From positions 4,092,001-4,156,000 of the forward strand of contig CP126198.1 in assembly GCA_030272155.1 (NCBI GenBank): DNA of 64,000 nucleotides. Direction: 5' to 3'. The notes below the pieces were generated by a model that worked only from the letters and a program-made list of their open reading frames with translations, had not been told where the DNA came from and did no database searches. Shown in pieces: positions 1 to 7,961 of this stretch. Each line of letters begins with the position of its first letter. Positions within the stretch are counted from its first letter, which is position 1. The DNA comes from Tetradesmus obliquus. Its lineage: Eukaryota > Chlorophyta > Chlorophyceae > Sphaeropleales > Scenedesmaceae. Made by a program: the position numbers and the translations under genes.

Positions 1-306
1 TGGGCAGACATTCGCGTAGATCCTAGTGTATGGGGGATGGGGTTTGCTGTCAGCCTGCTGCAGTTCACACCAAAGGTGGCAACATGCAGGCTGCTGCAGG
101 AGCAATGCAGCCGGCAGTGCAAAGAGGGGTGGGTGTCAGGCGTAGGCATGCGCCCGCGGCTGTGGCGCAACCGCCTGGGTGCTGAGGCGCCACAGGACGG
201 CTTGCAGGAGATGGAGGCAGCTCAGAAACGGTCTTTCCAGCAAATGCAGCAAAGTAGCGAGGCGCCAGGCAATCGCAGCAGCAGCAGCAGTGACAGCCAG
301 CGGTTT

Positions 307-523
307 TTTTTTGTTTTTTTTTTTTTTTTGAAGCAAGAAAGTTACAAGGGCTGACCTACATAACTGTGCACTTGCTCCACAAAAAGATCCATTGAGAGAG
401 TGAGGCAACCTGTTCCGCACTCACCCCACAGGTCTCTTGTACCAAGAGACGCTGTCACACGATCATGCAGACAGCCCCGTGCGGGGCAGCCCCGAAAGGC
501 ATCCAGGACCTGACCGAGTGCCC
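307..523 (-). mobile_element. Nested 5'-truncated LINE 3' end in LINE A
   Basis: A poly(T) run (304-329, one G at 313) is followed by the reverse complement of the LINE 3' UTR end, truncated after about 195 nt. The 17-bp TSD begins GTGACAGCC and lies at 290-306 and 524-540. LINE A coding resumes exactly after the second copy. Confidence 0.93.
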
Positions 524-1210
524 GTGACAGCCAGCGGTTTAGCGATGCAGCTATGATGGCAGCTTACCATGCGTCCTGGATGGATCCGTCCAGGGAGCGG
601 GAGCTGCCAAGACAGCGCGCAGCAACTGCAGCAGCAGTGGTCACGGCTCAGCGGCAGCAACAGGAGCAGCAACAGCAGCGCATCAGCTGCCCAGCACACA
701 ATGATCTACTGGACCCGATCACTCAATCCATGGGTGCTGCCAATGCCAGGCAGCACCGCTGGGTGGCGAGTTATCAGAGGCTGAAAGACACCCAGCTGCC
801 GAGGCGGCTGCGAGTGTTTGGCTGGCGGCTTCTGCATGCAGGAGTGAAGGTAGGCGCACGGCGCATGCTGGCATCCAGCAGGCGCGCGCCGGCTCACTTT
901 GCCTGCCCAGCACAGCAGTGTCAGCAGCCGCAGCAACTGGAGACCCTCACCCACTTGTTTGTGGAGTGCCCAATAGCTGCAGCAGTGTGGCAGTGGTATG
1001 CGCAACAGGTGTGGCAGCGTGTGCAGCCAGGAGCAGTGGTCCCTGTTAACAACAGCCGTCTGCTGCTGCTGGATGACTTCAGTGTGTGGGCGCCGCCAGC
1101 AGGGCAGCAGCAGTTGTGGACGCAGCTGCGTCTGCTGCTGCTGGAATCCATTTGGGTGGTGCGCTGCAGCAGCAGCAGGGCTGGCGTGACTGTGGCCAGT
1201 GCGGGTGGTA

Positions 1211-1765
1211 TTTTTTTTTTTTTTTTTTTTTGAAGCAAGAAAGTTACAAGGGCTGACCTACATAACTGTGCACTTGCTCCACAAAAAGATCCATTGAGAG
1301 AGTGAAGCAACCTGTTCCGCACTCACCCCACAGGTCTCTTGTACCAAGAGACGCTGTCACACGATCATGCAGACAGCCCCGTGCGGGGCAGCCCCGAAAG
1401 GCATCCAGGACCTGACCGAGTGCCCAGACTCCACTAAAATCACAGTCACGCAATGACGTCCTGTGATGTGTGACAGACCGTGACTGGCCCTTGAAACAAA
1501 AGCTGTCCATAGTGTAGCTGTCAGCTATCAATGCATGGTGACTTGCACACCTCTAAAAGCTGCACCTTACAGGCAGCATTACGACCCACACACAAGACGC
1601 CTATTTATAGGTGACTGATTGTCGACACAGACAATCGCCACCTGTCTATTCATAGACTCTCCACTTCATGCAAAGCACATCCTGCTATTGACCGAACATA
1701 CCCCTATGAGACATGTGGCAATATGTAAAAAAAAAATATGTAAAAAAAAAATATGTAAAAAAAAA
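1211..1765 (-). mobile_element. Second nested LINE 3' end in LINE A
   Basis: Poly(T) at 1211-1231 leads into the 3' UTR on the minus strand, truncated within an ATATGTAAAAAAA stretch. The TSD is GCGGGTGGTA at 1201-1210 and 1766-1775. The junction at the truncated end holds three near-identical 16-bp ATATGTA(A)n units (about 1719-1765), where full-length copies have only one. Confidence 0.93.
1244..1510 (-). CDS. 88-aa ORF of the LINE 3' region (copy in nested LINE)
   Basis: It is the same small ORF described at 2647-2913, intact from ATG to stop, with only a few substitutions. Its stop lies 20-odd bases before the poly(A). Confidence 0.35.
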   Translation of the reverse strand: MDSFCFKGQSRSVTHHRTSLRDCDFSGVWALGQVLDAFRGCPARGCLHDRVTASLGTRDLWGECGTGCFTLSMDLFVEQVHSYVGQPL

Positions 1766-1853
1766 GCGGGTGGTAGCGAGGGCGGCAGCAGCCGCAATGC
1801 AGGCAGCAGTTTGCAATCGCAGAGCCACAGCAACAGCGGTGCGGAGGACAACA

Positions 1854-1890
<37 letters not shown>

Positions 1891-2534
1891 CATGGGCAGC
1901 CAACGGTTTGCAGCTGGCGAGCCGGGCAGCTCTTCATACGCTGTTAAGGCTGTGGCGTGCAGGTTTCTGGCAGAGCTACGGCAGCAAATTCAGAGGGAAT
2001 GGGATAGGGTGGAAGTAGATGGTAGGTTGGGTTGTGGGATACCGTTTGCATGGCTGCAAGGAAGGTCGCCTGAGATCAAACTTGTTGACTTTTGGCAGAA
2101 GTGGGGAGCACTGTATAGGGTGGGCACCGATGGTCGCAGCAATATTCGGGCCGGCACGGCTGGCATGTGAGTGATGGGTTGGGCACGGGTATAGGTGGCG
2201 TGGTGGTCTGTTTTGACGGCTCGGGCAGGATATGCAATGCATTCGTTGGAGTAGTGGTTGTCGTTTCTCGTTGTGATGTGTTGCAAAATAGAATGGCAAA
2301 GGCTAAGTTGATGGCTGGGTTACGTTATGTATGCATGCGCGTGGGTAGCAGAGTATGATTATGTGCGCAGGCATGTGATGATAAGTTTGCGTGTGTGGTG
2401 ATGTGTGTCTGTGTTGGTGTCATTTTTTTTACATACTGCCACATGTCTCATAGGGGTATGTTCGGTCAATAGCAGGATGTGCTTTGCATGAAGTGGAGAG
2501 TCTATGAATAGACAGGTGGCGATTGTCTGTGTCG

Positions 2535-2556
2535 ACAATCAGTCACCTATAAATAG
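2535..2556 (+). promoter_or_regulatory. TATA-like box after a GTCGACAATC dyad in the LINE 3' UTR
   Basis: TATAAATA at 2548-2555 follows the inverted repeat GATTGTC / GACAATC (2521-2540). It lies about 90 bp upstream of the ATG of the 88-codon ORF, a plausible polymerase II core-promoter distance. It is present in most long copies, with local changes at 22640 and 23760. No promoter activity can be shown from sequence. Confidence 0.35.
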
Positions 2557-2646
2557 GCGTCTTGTGTGTGTGTCGTAATGCTGCCTGTAAGGTGCAGCTT
2601 TTAGAGGTGTGCAAGTCACCATGCATTGATAGCTGACAGCTACACT

Positions 2647-2913
2647 ATGGACAGCTTTTGTTTCAAGGGCCAGTCACGGTCTGTCACACATCACAGGACG
2701 TCATTGCGTGACTGTGATTTTAGTGGAGTCTGGGCACTCGGTCAGGTCCTGGATGCCTTTCGGGGCTGCCCCGCACGGGGCTGTCTGCATGATCGTGTGA
2801 CAGCGTCTCTTGGTACAAGAGACCTGTGGGGTGAGTGCGGAACAGGTTGCCTCACTCTCTCAATGGATTTTTTTGTGGAGCAAGTGCACAGTTATGTAGG
2901 TCAGCCCTTGTAA
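2647..2913 (+). CDS. 88-aa ORF in the LINE 3' region, unknown function
   Basis: An ATG starts an 88-codon ORF beginning MDSFCFKGQSRS and ending YVGQPL, with its TAA just before the poly(A) addition region. I do not recognise a family. Cys residues occur in CPARGC and ECGTGC, but no clear zinc-finger spacing is seen. It follows a TATA-like box. Intact versions occur in about eleven LINE copies in both orientations; the copy at about 30744-31010 has a premature TGA. Recent copying alone could explain the conservation. The ORF also spans two RNA hairpins, so RNA structure may constrain it instead. Confidence 0.35.
   Translation: MDSFCFKGQSRSVTHHRTSLRDCDFSGVWALGQVLDAFRGCPARGCLHDRVTASLGTRDLWGECGTGCLTLSMDFFVEQVHSYVGQPL
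2761..2822 (+). other. Hairpins in the LINE 3' UTR
   Basis: CGGGGC-T-GCCCCG and GCCCC-GCAC-GGGGC are overlapping alternative stems at 2761-2781. TCTCTTG-GTA-CAAGAGA (2806-2822) is a perfect 7-bp stem with a 3-nt loop. In some LINEs the RT recognises 3' structures; this role is inferred here. Confidence 0.55.
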
Positions 2914-3517
2914 CTTTCTTGCTTCAAAAAAAAAAAAAAAAAAAAAAAATAAGGCCCTCACCTGCCTAGGACCGACATGGGAAAGTAAGCGCAGCGGCAT
3001 TTGAAATGTCGCTACGGTTGAATTTTCGGGCCGGCACGCCTAGTGGCCCATTATGAACAGCTGCTGGTTGTGCATCGAGCAAGTTAATTTATTGTTATAA
3101 CTCTTTGTAACATGTTTATTTATCAGATTTGAAGCCGTTCCAATGTCCTGGCTGCAGGAAGCGGGTTGGCGAGGGTGTCGGTGCACTTCCATTGGAAACT
3201 TACTGGTCGGCTAAAATTCTTACTGGACGCTTTTGTCCCGTACGTTGCATCAACAAACATATAAGGCCCTCACCTGCCTAGGACCGACATGGGAAAGTAA
3301 GCGCAGCGGCATTTGAAATGTCGCTACGGTTGAATTTTCATGCCGGCACGCCTAGTGGCCCATTATGAACAGCTGCTGGTTGTGCATCGAGCAAGTTAAT
3401 TTGTTGTTGTAACTCTTTGTGAAATGTTTATTTATAAAATCTGAAGCTGTTCCAATGTCCTGGCTGCAGGAAGCGGGTTGGCGAGGGTGTCGGTGCACCG
3501 CCACTGGAAACTTACTG

Positions 3518-3563
3518 CTAAAAAAAAACTGCTTGCTAACAATAAAAAAAAATAAAAAAAAAA
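3518..3563. repeat. A-rich insert in a satellite monomer
   Basis: About 45 bp, CTAAAAAAAAACTGCTTGCT followed by A-rich runs, sits between two copies of CTTACTG. It looks like an ancient small insertion with a 7-bp duplication that now travels with certain monomers. Confidence 0.7.
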
Positions 3564-3700
3564 CTTACTGGTCGGCTAAAATTCCTACTGGACGCTTTTG
3601 TCCCGTACGTTGCATCAACAAACATATAAGGCCCTCACCTGCCTAGAACCGACATGGGAAAGTAAGCGCAGCGGCATTTGAAATGTCGCTATGGTTGAAT

Positions 3701-3745
3701 TTTTTTTTTTTTTTTTTGAGCAAGAAAGTGACAAGGGCTGACCTA
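3701..3745 (-). mobile_element. 45-nt LINE tail insertion
   Basis: A poly(T) run plus only the last 28 nt of the LINE 3' end (GAGCAAGAAAGTGACAAGGG and following) is flanked by GGTTGAATT. It differs from other tails by GAGCAAG and GTGAC. Confidence 0.8.
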
Positions 3746-4221
3746 CGGTTGAATTGTCGGGCCGGCACGCCTAGTGGCCCATTATGAACAGCTGCTGGTT
3801 GTGCATCGAGCAAGTTATTTTTTGTTATAACTCTTTGTGAAATGTTTATTTATGAAATTTGAAGCCGTTCCAATGTCCTGGCTGCAGGAAGCGGGTTGGC
3901 GAGGGTGTCGGTGCACTTCCACTGGAAACTTACTGGTCGGCTAAAATTCTTACTGGACGCTTTTGTCCCGTACGTTGCATCAACAAACATATAAGGCCCT
4001 CACCTGCCTAGGACCGACATGGGAAAGTAAGCGCAGCGGCATTTGAAATGTCGCTACGGTTGAATTGTCGGGCCGGCACGCCTAGTGGCCCATTATGAAC
4101 AGCTGCTGGTTGTGCATCGAGCAAGTTAATTTGTTGTTGTAACTCTTTGTGAAATGTTTATTTATAAAATTTGAAGCCGTTCCAATGTCCTGGCTGCAGG
4201 AAGCGGGTTGGCGAGGGTGCC

Positions 4222-4703
4222 TTTTTTTTTTTTTTTTTTTTTTTGAAGCAAGAAAGTTACAAGGGCTGACCTACATAACTGTGCACTTGGCGAGGGTGTC
4301 GGTGCACTTCCACTGGAAACTTACTGGTCGGCTAAAATTCCTACTGGACGTCCCGTACGTTGCATCAACAAACATATAAGGCCCTCACCTGCCTAGGACC
4401 GACATGGGAAAGTAAGCGCAGCGGCATTTGAAATGTCGCTACGGTTGAATTTTTTTTTTTTTTTTTTTTACGGTTGAATTTTTAGTGGAGTCTGGGCACT
4501 CGGTCAGGTCCTGGATGCCTTTCGGGGCTGCCCCGCACGGGGCTGTCTGCATGATCGTGTGACAGCGTCTCTTGGTACAAGAGACCTGTGGGGTGAGTGC
4601 GGAACAGGTTGCCTCACTCTCTCAATGGATCTTTTTGTGGAGCAAGTGCACAGTCATGTAGGTCAGCCCTTGTAACTTTCTTGCTTCAAAAAAAAAAAAA
4701 AAA
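4222..4703. mobile_element. LINE-tail cassette: T1, poly(T)-only insert, T3
   Basis: T1 (4222-4288, minus) is poly(T) plus 44 nt of LINE 3' end, with TSD TTGGCGAGGGTG. A poly(T)-only insert (4450-4470) is flanked by ACGGTTGAAT. T3 (4482-4703, plus) is the last ~206 nt of the LINE 3' UTR plus poly(A) (4688-4703), with TSD TGTCGCTACGGTTGAATT. The same trio recurs at 18009-18488, so it predates duplication of this satellite segment. Confidence 0.88.
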
Positions 4704-5214
4704 TGTCGCTACGGTTGAATTGTCGGGCCGGCACGCCTAGTGGCCCATAATGAACAGCTGCTGGTTGTGCATCGAGCAAGTTAATTTATTGTTATAACTC
4801 TTTGTAACATGTTTATTTATCAGATTTGAAGCCGTTCCAATGTCCTGGCTGCAGGAAGCGGGTTGGCGAGGGTGTCGGTGCACTTCCATTGGAAACTTAC
4901 TGGTCGGCTAAAATTCTTACTGGACGCTTTTGTCCCGTACGTTGCATCAACAAACATATAAGGCCCTCACCTGCCTAGGACCGACATGGGAAAGTAAGCG
5001 CAGCGGCATTTGAAATGTCGCTACGGTTGAATTTTCATGCCGGCACGCCTAGTGGCCCATTATGAACAGCTGCTGGTTGTGCATCGAGCAAGTTAATTTG
5101 TTGTTGTAACTCTTTGTGAAATGTTTATTTATAAAATCTGAAGCTGTTCCAATGTCCTGGCTGCAGGAAGCGGGTTGGCGAGGGTGTCGGTGCACCGCCA
5201 CTGGAAACTTACTG

Positions 5215-5260
5215 CTAAAAAAAAACTGCTTGCTAAAAATAAAAAAAATTAAAAAAAAAA
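5215..5260. repeat. A-rich insert, second copy in block 1
   Basis: It is the counterpart of 3518-3563, about 1697 bp downstream, with small changes in the A-runs. Confidence 0.7.
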
Positions 5261-5396
5261 CTTACTGGTCGGCTAAAATTCCTACTGGACGCTTTTGTCC
5301 CGTACGTTGCATCAACAAACATATAAGGCCCTCACCTGCCTAGAACCGACATGGGAAAGTAAGCGCAGCGGCATTTGAAATGTCGCTACGGTTGAA

Positions 5397-5447
5397 TTTT
5401 TTTTTTTTTTTTTTTTTTTGAGCAAGAAAGTGACAAGGGCTGACCTA
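5397..5447 (-). mobile_element. Short LINE tail, duplicate of 3701-3745
   Basis: It has the same GAGCAAGAAAGTGAC tail and the same flanks, 1696 bp downstream, with a poly(T) longer by about five bases. Confidence 0.8.
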
Positions 5448-5601
5448 CGGTTGAATTGTCGGGCCGGCACGCCTAGTGGCCCATTATGAACAGCTGCTGG
5501 TTGTGCATCGAGCAAGTTATTATTTGTTATAACTCTTTGTGAAATGTTTATTTATGAAATTTGAAGCCGTTCCAATGTCCTGGCTGCAGGAAGCGGGTTG
5601 G

Positions 5602-5616
5602 CGAGGGTGTCGGTGC

Positions 5617-5620
<4 letters not shown>
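5602..5620. repeat. TSD of LINE B, left copy
   Basis: CGAGGGTGTCGGTGCACTT lies immediately before the LINE B poly(T). An identical 19-bp copy lies at 17687-17705, just past the gypsy insert and the last LINE B bases. This ties both ends to one insertion into the satellite. Confidence 0.88.
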
Positions 5621-5651
<31 letters not shown>

Positions 5652-5662
5652 AAGCAAGAAAG

Positions 5663-5929
5663 TTACAAGGGCTGACCTACATACCTGTGCACTTGCTCCA
5701 CAAAAAGATCCATTGAGAGAGTGAGGCAACCTGTTCCGCACTCACCCCACAGGTCTCTTGTACCAAGAGACGCTGTCACACGATCATGCAGACAGCCCCG
5801 TGCGGGGCAGCCCCGAAAGGCATCCAGGACCTGACCGAGTGCCCAGACTCCACTAAAATCACAGTCACGCAATGACGTCCTGTGATGTGTGACAGACCGT
5901 GACTGGCCCTTGAAACAAAAGCTGTCCAT
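5663..5929 (-). CDS. 88-aa ORF of the LINE 3' region (LINE B copy)
   Basis: Intact, with one visible change near the C terminus (HRYVG instead of HSYVG). Described at 2647-2913. Confidence 0.35.
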   Translation of the reverse strand: MDSFCFKGQSRSVTHHRTSLRDCDFSGVWALGQVLDAFRGCPARGCLHDRVTASLGTRDLWGECGTGCLTLSMDLFVEQVHRYVGQPL

Positions 5930-6405
5930 AGTGTAGCTGTCAGCTATCAATGCATGGTGACTTGCACACCTCTAAAAGCTGCACCTCACAGGCAGCGTTA
6001 CGACACACACACACAAGACGCCTATTTATAGGTGACTGATTGTCGACACAGACAATCACCACCTGTCTATTGATAGACTCTCCACTTCATGCAAAGCATA
6101 TCCTGCTATTGACCGAACATACCCCTATGAGACATGTGGCATTATGTAAAAAATGACACCAACACAGACACATATAACCACACACACAAACTTATCAGCA
6201 CATGCCTGCACACATCATGATACTCTGCTACCCACACGCATGCATACATAAAGTTACCCAGCCATCAACTTAGCCTTTGCCATTCTATTTTGCAACACAT
6301 CACAACGAGGAACGACAACCACTACTCCAACGAATGCATTGCATATCCTGCCCGACCCGTCAAAACAGACCACCACGCCACCTATACCCGTGCCCAACCC
6401 ATCAC

Positions 6406-6682
6406 TCACATGCCAGCCGTGCCGGCCCGAATATTGCTGCGACCATCGGTGCCCACCCTATACAGTGCTCCCCACTTCTGCCAAAAGTCAACAAGTTTGA
6501 TCTCAGGCGACCTTCCTTGCAGCCATGCAAACGGTATCCCACAACCCAACCTACCATCTACTTCCACCCTATCCCATTCCCTCTGAATTTGCTGCCGTAG
6601 CTCTGCCAGAAACCTGCACGCCACAGCCTTAGCAGCGTATGATGAGCTGCCCGGCTCGCCAGCTGCAAACCGTTGGCTGCCC

Positions 6683-6719
<37 letters not shown>

Positions 6720-7837
6720 TGTTGTCCTCCGCCCCGCTGTTGCTGTGGCTCTGCGATTGCAAACTGCTGCCTGCATTGCGGCTGCTGCCGCCCTCGCTAC
6801 CACCCGCACTGGCCACAGTCACGCCAGCCCTGCTGCTGCTGCAGCGCACCACCCAAATGGATTCCAGCAGCAGCAGACGCAGCTGCGTCCACAACTGCTG
6901 CTGCCCTGCTGGCGGCGCCCACACACTGAAGTCATCCAGCAGCAGCAGACGGCTGTTATTAACAGGGACCACTGCTCCTGGCTGCACAAGCTGCCACACC
7001 TGTTGCGCATACCACTGCCACACTGCTGCAGCTATTGGGCACTCCACAAACAAGTGGGTGAGGGTCTCCAGTTGCTGCGGCTGCTGACACTGCTGTGCTG
7101 GGCAGGCAAAGTGAGCCGGCGCGCGCCTACTGGATGCCAGCATGCGCCGTGCGCCTACCTTCACTCCTGCATGCAGAAGCCGCCAGCCAAACACTCGCAG
7201 CCGCCTCGGCAGCTGGGTGTCTTTCAGCCTCTGATAGCTCGCCACCCAGCGATGTTGCCTGGCATTGGCAGCACCCATGGATTGAGTGATCGGGTCCAGT
7301 AGATCATTGTGTGCTGGGCAGCTGATGCGCTGCTGTTGCTGCTCCTGTTGCTGCCGCTGAGCCGTGACCACTGCTGCTGCTGTTGCTGCGCGCTGTCTTG
7401 GCAGCTCCCGCTCCCTGGACGGATCCATCCAGGACGCATGGTAAGCTGCCATCATAGCTGCATCGCTAAACCGCTGGTTGTCACTGCTGCTGCCGCTGGG
7501 ATTGCCAGGCGCCTCACTACTTTGCTGCATTTGCTGGAAAGACCGCTTCTGAGCTGCCTCCATCTCCTGCAAGCCGTCCTGTGGCGCCTCAGCACCCAGG
7601 TGGTTGCGCCACAGCCGCGGGCGCATGCCTACCCCTGACACCCACCCCTCTTTGCACTGCCGGCTGCATTGCTCCTGCAGCAGCCTGCATGTTGCCACCT
7701 TTGGTGTGAACTGCAGCAGGCTAACAGCAAACCCCATCCCCCATACACTAGGATCTACGCGAATGTCTGCCCAAGCACCCACCAGGTACCATGACGGCGT
7801 GCTTTGCGATTGCTGCTGTTGCTGTTGCTGTCCCTGG

Positions 7838-7870
<33 letters not shown>

Positions 7871-7927
7871 GGCTGCTGCTGTTCCTGTTGTTGCTGCTGT
7901 CGCGGCTGCTGCTGTGGCCATGCTGCT

Positions 7928-7961
<34 letters not shown>

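Larger units (their letters stand above)
1..2170 (+). pseudogene. LINE A ORF2 C-terminal region, split by two nested insertions
   Basis: Coding segments are 1-306, 541-1210 and 1776-2170 (TGA at 2168-2170). They match about residue 1175 to the end of the LINE B protein. The middle segment carries the RT-associated zinc-binding (zf-RVT-like) region: the FGWRLLHAG block, a CPAQQC pair, then ETLTHLFVECP and a VWQW ending. A Ser/Asn-rich run encoded by AGC repeats follows (1850-1892), then a conserved terminal block with WQKWG. The protein would act in the nucleus or ribonucleoprotein particle in reverse transcription of LINE RNA. This copy cannot make it because both insertions introduce stops. 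Residue identities are read directly; the zinc-binding assignment rests on family knowledge. Confidence 0.85.
2171..2925 (+). other. LINE 3' UTR (LINE A)
   Basis: This 755-bp non-ORF2 region precedes the poly(A). It begins GTGATGGGTTGGGCACGGG, passes a TG/GT-rich stretch (2370-2420), a TATA-like box (2548-2555), the 88-codon ORF (2647-2913) and two hairpins, and ends CTTTCTTGCTTC before the A-run. Nearly identical versions occur in all longer LINE copies here, and its last 45-230 nt form the short tails scattered through the satellite. Confidence 0.85.
1..2949 (+). mobile_element. LINE A: 3' part of a + strand Zepp/L1-like LINE
   Basis: This copy enters from the left edge, so its 5' end is outside the window. 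It holds the C-terminal part of the ORF2-type protein, a 755-bp 3' untranslated region (UTR) and a poly(A) tail at 2926-2949. Two minus-strand copies of the same family sit inside it (307-523 and 1211-1765). Removing them restores the frame seen uninterrupted in LINE C (19897-22202). The first satellite monomer starts at 2949-2950, directly at the end of the tail. Confidence 0.9.
2950..5620 (+). repeat. Satellite block 1 (312/306-bp monomer)
   Basis: Tandem monomers can be phased on ATAAGGCCCTCACCTGCC: starts at 2949 and 3261 give a 312-bp period. A variant lacking CTTTTG (GGACGTCCCG instead of GGACGCTTTTGTCCCG) gives 306 bp. Each monomer has a CTACGGTTGAATT step, a GGGCCGGCACGCC partial dyad, an AT-rich TTTATTTATnA stretch and the CTGCAGGAAGCGGGTTGGCG block. 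Part of the block is itself repeated at 1696-1697 bp (3419 versus 5116; 3701 versus 5397). No gene is supported; short ORFs here are repeat shadows. Confidence 0.95.

Noticed and set aside
2370..2430. TG-rich stretch as an independent microsatellite or Z-DNA locus
   Set aside because: It is a constant part of the LINE 3' UTR, found in every long copy.
2950..5620. Possible CENP-B box in TTCCATTGGAAAC
   Set aside because: Only a partial match, present in few monomers (most read CCACTGGAAAC), and the CGGGA half is missing. CENP-B is not expected in algae.
5619..5650. Poly(T) runs as transcription terminators
   Set aside because: They are reverse-complement poly(A) tails of LINE insertions, shown by the adjacent 3' UTR and TSDs.
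6290..6600. ORFs of 98-107 aa on the strand opposite the LINE C terminus (MPFYFATHH, MQHITTRND)
   Set aside because: They overlap the conserved ORF2 C terminus and UTR antisense and recur only because the LINE recurs; no independent support.
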